Source: Ascochyta rabiei (lineage: Eukaryota > Ascomycota > Dothideomycetes > Pleosporales > Didymellaceae). Taken from it: a DNA stretch of 64,000 bases. The stretch lies in the NCBI RefSeq assembly GCF_004011695.2, contig NC_082425.1, positions 124,001-188,000 on the forward strand. Reading direction: 5' to 3'. Every line of letters starts with the position of its first letter. Position 1 is the first letter of the stretch. The notes under the pieces were generated by a model. That model was not told the DNA's origin and searched no databases. It worked only from the letters and a program-made list of their open reading frames with translations. Made by a program: the position numbers and the translations under genes. This document shows, piece by piece, positions 19,331-30,489 of this stretch.

Positions 19331-20449
19331 AATAGATCGATCCCTAGGGCTTGTAGGCGCTAGCCTAAAAAAGTCCCCTCTTTACTAAACCCTTCGTATT
19401 CCTTAGTAGTGCGGTGTTTCTTGCAGTCTGCATTAAGACAGTTCTGCCAGTGTGCATTGTAGCAACTTCTGTTAACTACTAGCTGTATTTGTATTGTGGC
19501 CTGTGGGTTATCTGTACCAGGAAAGTGTGCTTTCTAGCACTTATTAATAAGATAAAGTTCACACAGGTCATTGTGACACTGGTACCATTAGTTGCGACAG
19601 AGGCCTTGTTGTGCCAGGAACCATCCTGCACTAAGCTTCTTGTTGTGGTAGATTATACATCTGTCTTTGGTGTATGCTGTCTATGTAAGGTTTCTATGTT
19701 TTAGGTTTTAGTAATCTAGGATGTACTGTAGTTGTGGGCTAATTAGTAGTAGTTCTTCTTTCTGCTTCCGCATACGTTCTAGGCTGAGCTGTGTTTCTTA
19801 CTTGCACTAAAGCTGGTCTTTAGCTTCTTCCAGGTTGTTAGCGAACTTTTCGCTGTCGTTGATTTCTTTCTTAAACTGGTAGACGAGTTCTTAAAGTTCT
19901 GGTGTTATTTCTGCTATTTCAGGTCCTTTAATAGGGCTGACGAGTTCTTAACACATTCAGCAGTAGGCTTCTTTGTCTTCTTGCTTCTGGCGTTGCTAAG
20001 TTAAGCGTTCTTATTTGCGCGTTGCTTTGGCGATCTAGCTAAGCGTCCGCCCCGAAGTGTCTAGCAGGTTGTCTATTTTTTGCTGGTAGTCCTCTGTCTC
20101 TTTATAGGCTATAATGTTGTTAAGCCTGTCGTCCTTCTTTGCGCTTTTAGTTTTTGGTTCTACAACTATTAACTCTCTACTATTAGGGGTGTAGTAACGC
20201 GTTCCTTGCTTGTAGAAGGGTCTATGGTATTTCTTGCCTATTTAGGCTCTGCTTCTGGTCCTTCTGTATTCTACCGCGTGATATTGCTGATCGTTGTTAG
20301 AGTAATACTCTATTTCTTTGCCTGTCTGGGCGTTCTGGTAGGGTGTTGCTACACAAATTGGAGGTACAATACAGTTGTCATCGTCCTCTAAACCAGACTC
20401 TGGGTCTTCCAGCAGTTGTCTAATATTATTAGTAAGAATTTCCTATTTA

Positions 20450-21432
20450 CTGGCTTCTGTGTTGTTGTAATCACAGGTAAGTACATTTAACTGGCGGTGA
20501 ACCTTATTTATCCAGCAGTCCCTGGCAAAGTGGCCTGGTTTGCCACAGTTATAGCAGTCCTTACTGCCTCCTAATTACTTACCCCCTCTAGGCTTCTCGT
20601 TCCATTGCTTAGGTGGTCCTTTGTTGAGGTTTAAGAGGTCTATTGCTTCAGGTCTGTAGTATCCACTCTGCGTGTTGCTGTGAATACAGCAACTAGTGTT
20701 TAGCTAGTTACAGCCTCCTTGTTGTCCTTAGTTTAGGTTGTTGCGCCACTGGTTCCTTAGTGGCGGTTGGTTGGGAGCAATGACGGTAGTGCGTGCTCTA
20801 GGGTTGTCTTAAAGTTCCTGCTAGAGTTTGTAGAGTCATACGTTGATGTTAATAGCAGTATTAATAAGCTTGTTAAGGGTTTCTGTGCTTGCGCTGGTGC
20901 GCATAAGTTCTTCCTTAACCTTAGGCTTTAATCCCTGTTGGAACATAGTAGTCAGAGCAGTGTTGTCCCAGTCAGTGTTAGCAGCGAGCTGCTGAAATTC
21001 TGCGGCGTAGTTGGCGGCTGACTTGTCTTGCTTAATCTTCTAAATGTTACAACAGGCAATGTGTGGTTTATTAGAGACTCTAAAGATTAGCTTAATCTTT
21101 TCTTTAAATAGGTTAAAGTCTCTTATCTATACATCTACGTTGTCTAAAGCTTTGCCAGCTTAGTACTGCTGTACAAAGGGCTTAATCTAGGTAAACGCTT
21201 TACTACGCATATAGCTAGCTGCAAGGACTACTTATTTAATCTTAGGGACCTTCTTGCCTTAGAAGGTGAAGAAGAGGTCCTATTAAATAAGCTAGTTGTT
21301 AAGCTTGCTACAGTCTCTGTAGTAAAGGTTGGGTTTGTTAACGTTCATGCCTGAAGTGTAGACTGATGGGTCTACGTCGACGTCTATGTTGGAGCTGCTA
21401 GGGGTAGCACGGGATCCTGTAGAGGTACTTAT
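20450..21432 (-). pseudogene. Gypsy family A gag, broken, start codon mutated
   Basis: The capsid-like N-terminus reads from 21432, where the expected ATG is ATA (consistent with RIP of the opposite strand), then STSTGSRATPSSSN. Downstream the capsid region (KPNLYYGDCSKLNNWL .. NYAAEFQQLAANTDWD) is clear. The nucleocapsid carries a CCHC zinc knuckle, DCYNCGKPGHFARDC, at about 20515-20560. Several TAG/TAA stops interrupt it. Confidence 0.85.
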
Positions 21433-21449
21433 CTTAGGGGTGTTCAAAA

Positions 21450-21936
21450 TGTTAAAGTTGTACTTTAGTTAAAGACTGTAAGCACTAATTCTATTAGTTC
21501 TTAGGGATAAGTACAGTTACTAGATTAGTAAGGGTTATTAACTAAGCAAAGCTTGTAAAGATAGGGTGTAATAAATAGTACAGAGTAGACTGTCTAGTTC
21601 AAGAGCAGGTTAAGATTCTAAAGACAAACTTAATTAATAAGGTTAAACATAAACTATAAGGGTTATGTTCCTATTAACTATATACTAATAAGATACATTA
21701 CTTATTAATAAGCAACTAGAGTTAGTCTAATAAAATACATAAGGGTGCTTGTAGACAAGCATATCGTACCATGCTTGTTAACAAGCAGTTACGTGTGTCA
21801 TGTTCGTTAACAAGCAGTCACGTGACAACCCTATCTGTTCTGTCCTTCTCCACTGTTTGTTCCTTTAGAGCGGAGTCAGGGGTCTTGGTTGGCTGGTACT
21901 TATGTTTGTGCCGTGCCCTAGCACAGGATCGTAACA
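21450..21936 (-). repeat. Family A 5' LTR
   Basis: This 487-bp copy is the LTR upstream of gag in the element's own orientation. Compared with the other LTR it shows extra G-to-A and C-to-T changes, as expected for RIP. I could not identify a convincing tRNA primer-binding site in the sequence next to it. Confidence 0.93.
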
Positions 21937-22551
21937 TAGGCCTAAGTAGGGCCTAAAGGTGTTAGCGTGTAACTCTTTAACTATAGCAGTTATCGCAATA
22001 CCTTGTACTACAGAAATGTAGAGCGAAACAAGCGCTTTTAAACAGTCCATATTCTGTAAGATTATAAGGGAAACTAGTAGAGCTAGAGCAGTTATTACGT
22101 AGGCCTACATTGTAACAACCTAGGACTTACACAACAACTGCTATAACTCTACCAGTTTTAATTAGAATCTTACAGTATATAGACCCTTTAAAAGCGCTTG
22201 TTTTATTCTATAATTCTGTAGTACAAAGTATTGCAATAACTGCTATAGTTAAAGAGTTACACACTAACACCTTTAGGCCCTACTTAGGCCTACCTCTTCC
22301 CTACAGACTCTACCCTAAACCCTACCCTACCCTACCTCTACCCCTAGTCCGTGCGGACTGTACCCTACCCCTACCCTATACTAGAGGTACCCCTACCCTA
22401 CCTCTACCTAACATCTATGCAGACTCTACCCTACCTCTACCCTATATAGACCCTACCCCTACCCTACCTCTACCCCTAGTCCGTGCAGACTGTACCTAAC
22501 CCCTACCTAACCCTAGGGTACCCCCTACTCTTTTGCCAGCGTAGGGTTTAA

Positions 22552-23926
22552 GTGCACGTAATTACTAGGGGAGTTAACTAGCAAGGGTTTAGAGGGCTAC
22601 TAGGGATTAAGAACAAATAATTATTAGAAGGGTATATTAGATAATCTTAGTAAGCTATTAGGGCTTAACATAGAATATAATTACCTCTTATGTTAAGTAA
22701 TACACTTACCTGTAAAATAGTAACTAATATATAACTTAGACACCTATAAACCTTAGCCTTAGGACTACTAAAGCTACTATAGCTAGTTCTTAATAGTATA
22801 TTACTAAATAGTACGTTAAAACAGTATCTCCTTTATTATGTCCCTTTACACAGTTATAACATAGTATTTATAGAACAGGTCTAGTAAGCAGTTATATACT
22901 AAGCTAGGCCTAGAAAAATAGTACAGAGTAAAAGGCGTTAAATAGATCTAACACTAACAGTTGTAGACCTAGCCCTAGGTTTAAATAATACCTAATAGCT
23001 AGGACGGTAACAACAAAATCTTATAAAGGATTCTACTTAGTAAAAAGTCTAAATAAATAATAGCTTAATAAGGTATTAAATAAGTATAAAATTACTATAA
23101 CCTGCCTAGAGGACTTTTCCTACGCTAAAATCAAAGCGTTTCTTAGTAAAGTTGCCTTCTAGGAGTTACAAATTATATTATTTAACCTAGTATTTAAAAG
23201 GAAAACAGCAGTATCTAGGACATAGGCACTTAATAAACTATTAGGACCTCTAAACACATTTAAGCTAGCCTATTTAAACAAAGAAAGCGTGCTAGGAAGG
23301 CTATCTAGAGCACGCTACCTAGGTAAACAAGAAGTCTAAATACTACTAGGGCATTAGCCTACACAAGGAGAAGTAAATAACCTTATTAAGAAATTCTCTT
23401 AGACTAAGATTAACAGTATAAACCTCTTACTTGTCCCTTAGGAACTATAGAAAGTTATTAGATAGTATAATAAATGTGTAATAAGGTAACTTAATAATAT
23501 TAATAATTGTTGTATGTTCCTGCTCCCCTATGTTTAGTAAGATTTAGGTTCTTTGCTAGTGTGCTAAGCCTATTAGTCCCTGCTTAATTGTACAGATCTA
23601 ACCTTGCTAGAGTTTATTCTTTCTAACACACCCCTTTAGCTTAGAGACTTATTAAGCTAGTAGTTATGCAAATATAAGGTCTTTAAGTTACTCTTAAATT
23701 TCCTTAAGAGGTATAGTATTTGTTATCTATACTAGCTCTATAATAGCTAGAGTAAGTTATTAAAGAAAACCCTCTAATTTGTTTGCTAGTAGGATCTTTA
23801 CTATACTGTCTGCGATTATATTTACTAACTGCACAAATTCTATCTTAATTATACCCTTAGATACATCTTATCTAATCTAATAGGTATAGATATCTACATA
23901 TTAAAGTTTAGTTTAGAGACAGGAAA
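22552..23926. pseudogene. Unassigned RIP-degraded sequence with a coding-like stretch
   Basis: This AT-rich DNA lies between E1 and the family B copy at 23927. From about 23215 to 23900 one plus-strand frame reads protein-like between TAG/TAA codons (for example ALNKLLGPLNTFKLAYLNKE, SVLGRLSRARYLGKQEV), so a former gene or transposon reading frame is likely. I recognise no domain. The right end (GGAAA at 23922-23926) is the flank of the family B LTR. Confidence 0.4.
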
Positions 23927-24181
23927 TGTAAGGTAGACTTTACAAGTATAAAAGTAGCGATCTAGTAAACTAATAGATTTAAAAGAGGAGTGAACAAAAT
24001 AGCAGACAGCGAGCTATAAGAGGGTAGAGAGAGAGGCCTACTTATAGTAGTAAGGCCTATACTCTCTATAAGTAAAAGTAAAGGTAAGTAAAGAAAGGTT
24101 CTACTAGGTTTAATAGAATCTGCTAGTAGGTTGTAACACATACTAGTAGGTTACTATCTTACCTTAGCAGAAGTCCTAACA
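23927..24181 (-). repeat. Family B 3' LTR (copy 2)
   Basis: A 255-bp LTR beginning TGTAAGGTAGAC and ending GTCCTAACA on the plus strand. It is the reverse complement of the family B LTRs at 41446 and 49419. Confidence 0.92.
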
Positions 24182-27100
24182 CGTGCCCCTCCTTATAAAT
24201 AGCGAAGTCTCTTAAGCTAAAATCTATGTACAAGTAACTGTAAGAGTCTAATACTAACAGTTTTTTAAGTAAGAGTAAAAGAAAAATAAAAGAAAAGAGG
24301 ATGTAGAAATCCTATATAAGAACCTATTAATAGTTAGAGTGTAATTAAGGTATATACCTTTAGTAGTGTTACGTAGGTCTCCCTAAATCCTTATATAAAA
24401 AAACAACCTCTAAGATTTTTTCTACTGTATAAACCCTACAATACAAAGATTATACCCCTTTCTATTTAGAGCTTATATAAGAGAGTAGTATAAAGAAATT
24501 TATTAATTTGTTAGAGCTAGATTTATCCTTAACTTTAAGGTTAACCTTATTAATAGTTAATTGCTAAACTATAGCAGCCTAAGGGCGAGCTTAAGCAGGT
24601 CTAGATTATGTTTAGTGTGTCTTTAGGCGTGTTTTTAACCTGTAAAGGAGCCTATTAAAAGTAGCCTAATATTCTGTTAAGTAATGTATCTGCTTTTGTT
24701 AGCCTATCTTATTTTAACTAGATTTATTAAGATTGCTAAACTAGCTGTTGTTAAAGGTGTCTTCTAGGCAAGGCTCCTAGTCTGTTAGTATTTAGAGTGC
24801 TAGTAGAACTAGTTTGTTAGGATTGTTGTAGTAAAACAAGAAAGCGTTGTAGTAGTTAAGATGTTACTTAGCAGGTTTCTAGGTAGGTTTAGGGTTATTA
24901 GACTATTTAATAAGGTATTCCTATATACCGCGTTGCTTTCTATAATTAAGGAATAGGTTAACGTACTATTCTTAAGAGACTAAACCCTAGTTGTTAGTAA
25001 CCTCTATAGGTGTTAGTTTAGGTAGTGCTTAATCTAGTAGGGTGTTGTAGCTTGTTTTCCTAAGCAATTTAGGGTGAAATACTAGAAATACGCCTTTTAA
25101 TATTATATCTATAGGTAGGTCTAGTTTATATACAGCTCTATTATATATAATATAAGTAACTAAGTATAGCCTAGTATACTTATAGTCTAGTTTTTTTAAA
25201 GGCTAGGTAGTATTCTAGTTGCGTGTGAAAACCTAAACTAGGTTACTAACTGCGTATTTTAGAGTCTGTTAGCAATAAGCATTAGCCTAGGCCTATTGTT
25301 CTTATTGTGCCTAGGTAAGCTAAATCTTTAGATATTCTAGAAGGTTAGCATAGGGGTAGAGTAACTTATTAGCGCGCAAGGTTTAGTCTTTAGCTTCTTT
25401 TAATAATGGTTCTATTTAGGTATAGTCTTTACTAGAGTGTATACTACTATAAGGATAATACCTAAGATCTATAAAGAAAGGTGTAGGTCTAGTAGACACA
25501 TTAACAGTATAATTAGATTAAAACTTAGCAAAGACAGCTATAAAGCCTAATTATTTTATGTATAGTTAACGTACTTTTACAAATAGATTTTAAGGCTTTA
25601 ATTAGCTTGTTTAGTTTAACTATTAGTTTATAGATAATAAGAAGTTAATAGCTTAGCTATAAGTTAAAGGCGTTTACAAACCTGTTTCCAGAATTTGTTT
25701 ATAAAGGAAGTACCTTAATTAGATATAATAGTACGCAGAAGTCTATAGAGGCAAAAAATTTCTATAAAGTAGTAAGCAAATTCCTTTAAAGAGCGGCTAA
25801 CTAACAGAAAGAAGTGTTGTTACTTAGTTAGGTAATCTACTATAACAAGCAGGTTTATATATAATTAGCTATTTAGAGATAAAGCTAGTAAATCTTAAAT
25901 ATAGTCTATAGAGATATCTAACTACCTAGCGTTAGGGATTAGTAGGGGTTTAAGGAAACTGTTATAGGCTTCCTAGGAAGGCCTTATACATTTATACACT
26001 ACGTAAGCTTAGTAATATTTTTTAATAGACTAAGGCATACTAGGCTAATAGTAGCGCCTAATTATTAGATATAAAGTAGCTTTAAGACCTTTATAGCCTG
26101 TAATCTTATAGTTATAGTATAAGTTAAATACCTAGTGTTGTAATTATGCGTTAGAGGGTATATAGAGCTAAGTCTTATCTAGAAACAGCCGTCTAGAGGA
26201 GCCTTTACTAATAGTGTTACAGTTAGCTAGGGAGATGCAGTAGCCGTTTTTGTAGAACTAGGAGCTTAGTTTATAGTTATTTTTATCTAGAGCAGAAAAG
26301 ATTTTCTATGTAGCTGTATTAATTGTATATGCATTAGTAAGCATATCTTTAGTAAATTAGGAATCTTCTAGATATAGTAGATATCTAGTAGCAATATCCT
26401 ATAAACGTTGTTTATTAGGTTAAAGTTATCTTCTAAATTATTAGGCTCTGCTAAGGGTGTCTAAGTAGCGCAGAACGTTGTTATTACCTAAACTTCTAGT
26501 AAGATAAATGTAGGTTGTCTGCTAGTAGTAAGGGAGAGAGCCTATAGAGTAGCTTATATTAAAGGCATAACTTCTAGGTCTAGGTTATATAGTCCTAGGA
26601 TAATTTAGTATGTGTCTAATAACTATATGTCTTATTTATCCTTAGGGATATTCTAAGGACGTTATCCTAACGTATTTACTTTACTATTTATAGGTCTAGG
26701 TGCGTATATTATTTTAAAATTAAACTAGAAAAGAAACAGTAACTATTAAGCTTAGTGTTAGTTAAGCTTCTTAGTCTTTATAAAGGTTGCTAGGTTCTTA
26801 TAATCTATTATTACCTATAATATATAAGAGGAGCCTATAAGCTCTAGTTTCTATTCTTTAAAGGCTTAAATAATAGCTATAAGTTCTATATTGTAGATAT
26901 TATAATTACATTCTATAGATAAGTGTTTTTTTAAGAAGAACGCAATAGGTTGCAGGTTACCTTTTTAATTCTGTTGCTTTATAATTCCTCCTATAGCCTA
27001 GCTAGAGGAATTAGTATAAATAATAACTAGCTATATAGGATTAAAGTGTTAAAGTACAATATCTAGTTAGAAGGCGCTTTTTAAGGCATAAAAGGCGTCT

Positions 27101-29085
27101 TTATAGGCTTAGGTAGGCTTAAAGTCTTAATACTAGACAGAACGTTAGATTACTAAGGGATCTTTCTTAGAAGGTCTACAAACAATAGTAGATTTAATAA
27201 CTTATATTAAGGGGAGAGCAATTAATAAGTACCTATTAATAAAATGTTAATAGAATCTAGTAAAACCTAGAAAGGAGAGAATGTTAGGTACTGTTTAAGG
27301 CATCTCTTAATCTTAGATAGCTTTAATTTTCTTAGGGTCTATTTATACGCTGTTGTTATTAATAATTATACTTAGAACCTTAACACGTTTCTTATAGAAT
27401 TTAGATTTCTTTAGATCTACGTAAAATCCTTAATCTTTAAGTCTACTAAGAAATTTCTTAACATATTCCTTGTGTTTAGCTAGGGAGTTAGAAAAGACTA
27501 AGACGTTATCTAAATATGCTGTGCAGAATTAATTAAGGTGTTTAAATAATAAGTTGTTAATTACCTGCTAAAAGGTTAATACAGTGTTATATAGTCTAAA
27601 GAGTATAACTTTGTACTAGTATATACCTTTCTATATAGAGAATACTATAAGCTATTCTAAGCTAGGCTTTATCTAAATTCTATTAAAGGCGTAGATAACA
27701 TTAAACTTTTAGAATATAGTTAACTAGTTAAGTTATGCTATAGTTTTGCAGAAAAATAGAATAGGATATTAGTCCTTAATAGTAGCGTTGTTAAGCTCCT
27801 AGTAATCCACACAGACTCGCAGGCCCCCCCTAGGTTTAGCGACAATAAGCAGGTTATTTTAAGTAGGGGAGTTGCAGCGTTTAATAAAACCTTATGCCTT
27901 CATTTCCTTAATATAGTGTTTAATAGCTTCTATTTACTGTCTAGAGAAAGGTTAAAGGCAATAATTAGGAGGGTTTGTACCTAGTTTAAGCTTTATTTTA
28001 AAGTTAAAGTTACTATAGTTAGGGAGAGTTTTAGCAGCTTCCTATATAAATATTAGAATAAAGTCAGCGTATTCCTTTAGTTCTTTAGGAGTAAGTAAGT
28101 TAGAAAGGGGCAGGTCCTAGCTTAGTTAGAAGAATTTGTTAAAATTAGCATGTGCTAAGGCGCGTCTAGTAGTTATATCTTAAAGTTTTTATAGTAAGAT
28201 AAGGAAGTAATTAGTACGTTTCCTATATAGCCTTACTGTAGAAGCTAATATAATATAGATATTATATGTCCTTTATACTATATAAGTATAAGGTAATCTA
28301 AGAAGTATAGATTTAGGTTAAGTAGATTGCTCTTTATAGTGGTTGCTAGAACTACGTTTTAATAGTAGTAGGGGCTTAGCATCCAGCAGGGAACCCTTGC
28401 AAAGTAGGGTAGAGGTTTAAGTAGTTAAGTTGCAGTGCTGTAAACAGTACTTATCTGCAAAGGTAATAGAGTAGTTTTGCTAGGAAATAGTAGGGTTATA
28501 AATAGCCCTCTACCTAATTCTAAGGATTAGGTACAAAGATCTATAATTATTTATAATATAGGCGCTAGTACACTTAAGGTATAAGTTAATTTTAAGGTAA
28601 AACTCTACTTAATATATAATAGTTTCTGCAGGTTTGCTGTTATATCCCTAACAGACAATAGGTGTTATTAGAGGAATAAGCTAAAGGGCGCCTATTTTCT
28701 TTAAGAAGGTGTTAGAGATAAAGCTAGTGTTAGCGCTATTATCTGCTAGTGTGCAGACACTATAAGGGGCGTTTTTATTACAGCCTAAGGAAGCCTAGAA
28801 AGCTAATTAGCTGCCTGTCTAAACAGGTTTCTTAGTAGTTGTCTAGGTAGTATTAACCTAATAAATAATTAAGCTAGCCTTAGTAGTGTCTAAGTAGGGT
28901 ATAAAAGGGTTAAAAGAGCGCACTTATTAGGAAACAGTCCTTAGGTAGTAACTATTATCTAAGGTACCTAGTTTTCTAAATTAGAGGCGTATTTGTCTAA
29001 GGAGTTAAATTTGTTATCTTTACTGTCTAATAGTAGGAATTAGTCTGTAGAGATATATTAGTTTATAGTAGAGTCCCTAGGTATA
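23927..29085 (-). mobile_element. Gypsy family B, copy 2: 5'-truncated Ty3/gypsy element
   Basis: The 3' LTR (23927-24181, 255 bp) is followed on rising coordinates by the complementary strand of integrase, RNase H, RT and protease, read on the minus strand. The segment matches copies 1 (41446-49673, inverted) and 3 (56312 onwards, same orientation) almost along its entire length, e.g. the GGGGGGCCTG-complement landmark near 27825 and the protease region near 28740. It ends abruptly at 29085, just downstream of the gag zinc knuckle position, where gypsy family C begins; gag and the 5' LTR are missing. Confidence 0.9.
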
Positions 29086-29287
29086 TGTTAGGCGCTAGGC
29101 CTAGGGGTACCTCTGCTAGTCTTAGCGAGCTACTATAGGGCTAGTTAGCCTAGGCTATATAAAGGTGTTAGAGGTTATTACTAATACTCTAGTAATTATT
29201 CTTGTTACTACACATTACGTACCTTAATACACCTGCTATCCTCTTTAACTCTATTCTTTCTTATAATTGCTTTATATACTCTTTATA
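29086..29287 (+). repeat. Family C 5' LTR
   Basis: A 202-bp LTR, TGTTAGGCGCTAGGCC .. CTCTTTATA. The terminal ACA of the other copy appears here as ATA, a RIP-type change. Confidence 0.9.
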
Positions 29288-30489
29288 TTCTAATTACTCT
29301 TATATTATAATTAAAGATAGACCTAAGCTAATATAAGTCTTAAACTAAATTATCTAGGCTTACTATCTTTAGAAAAGGACTAAGACAACCTATCTGTAGG
29401 AGAGCTAGTAGAGCGTAAGGTAACACGTTCCTCTGCAGATAAGGAGATACCTTAACAGGCAATAAGTGTCTATAGTGCCTTAAGAGGATCTGTAGGTCCT
29501 CTAGGTAGTACACCTTACCCTAGAATTTGTATCTGTAGGGCAGCTTTAGCTAAAGAAGGCTAGAATAGCCTAGAAGTAGGTAATTAATAACAGGAGTTAG
29601 AAAACTTGCGTAAATAGTTGTAAGAGACAAAAGACTATAAGGAACTTTTCTTTCTTTGTAAACTTAAACGTAAATACAATAAAGGAAATCTAGTAACAAT
29701 CCTATCCTTCTAAAAAGTACTAGAAGGGGTAGAGAAACTATAATCTTCCCTATCTATATATCTTCTATAGCCTAAACCCCTATAGAAGTATATAAAGCGT
29801 AACTGCGCTAAATATAACTGTTAGGAGAGAGATTATAAAAGATACTTCCTCTAATCTTTAGTTAATTTCCTTATAGAGGAATAAAAGATTAACTTTAGTG
29901 TAAGATACCTCTTAGAGAACCTAAAGACGTTGTAGTAGGCCTACTGCACAACTAACTACTGTAATTAGCTAACCTAGGAACTAATATAGTAAGAGCTAAA
30001 AAGAATTATACTAGATACTCTAGAAATACTAGCTAAACACACGTAAGTAGTGTATAAATCCTTAAAGTAATATAAGTAGTAGAAATCTTAGTCCCCTATA
30101 GATCTATTAGACTTTACACGTCTACTATAGAAGTAACTAGGTAACTTATATATACTAGAGCTTTAAGTTCTAGAATATATTACTGTACTGCTCCCTAGTA
30201 TATAAAAAGACTTATTTCTTATCCTTTATAATTAAAGGGACATAATCCTAAAGGTAGAGGAATAAGCTAATATTATTAACTAGAGACTAGGTTGGTATAG
30301 CTAACAGCTACCTAAGAAGACTCTAGCTAAGGGCAAGACAACTAATAAAGGACTACAGAAGCGCTAATTTAGTAACTCTAGGTTAGAAGGGAATATAAAA
30401 ACCCTAAAAAAGTTGTTTAAGTCTAAGAAGTTCTATAAGGAGCTAGTAAAGGGTAAAAAGGGCTAAGATAGGCTACATAAGGCCTAAAA

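Larger units (their letters stand above)
14945..21936 (-). mobile_element. Gypsy family A, copy 1: complete Ty3/gypsy chromovirus-type LTR retrotransposon
   Basis: The element is 6992 bp with two 487-bp LTRs (14945-15431 and 21450-21936), each beginning TG and ending CA, flanked by the 5-bp target duplication TAGGC (14940-14944 and 21937-21941). The genome is read on the minus strand: gag with a zinc knuckle, aspartic protease, reverse transcriptase, RNase H, integrase and chromodomain, the order of Ty3/gypsy chromoviruses. LTR differences that I compared are nearly all C/T or G/A transitions; the 21450 LTR is the more mutated. It is inserted in family E element E1. Damage is lighter than in the other retroelements here, as motifs remain easy to read, which suggests a later insertion or a younger copy. 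Confidence 0.95.
14337..22543. mobile_element. Family E element, long form (E1), split by gypsy family A copy 1
   Basis: The left end starts TACAGTGGTAAAAGGGTAG (B-type) and the right end, read on the minus strand, starts TACGCTGGCAAAAG (A-type). Flanks GGGTTTAT (14329-14336) and GGGTTTAA (22544-22551) form an 8-bp target duplication with one mismatch. Without the 6992-bp retrotransposon and its 5-bp duplication the element is 1210 bp. It has a GGGTAGG array, a variant core (about 14610-14910), a junction segment (GGGAAGAGGTAGGC), a standard core (about 21955-22275) and a CCCTACC array. It has no coding capacity, so it must depend on enzymes from elsewhere. See the other copies at 50281, 53296 and 54105. 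Confidence 0.85.
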
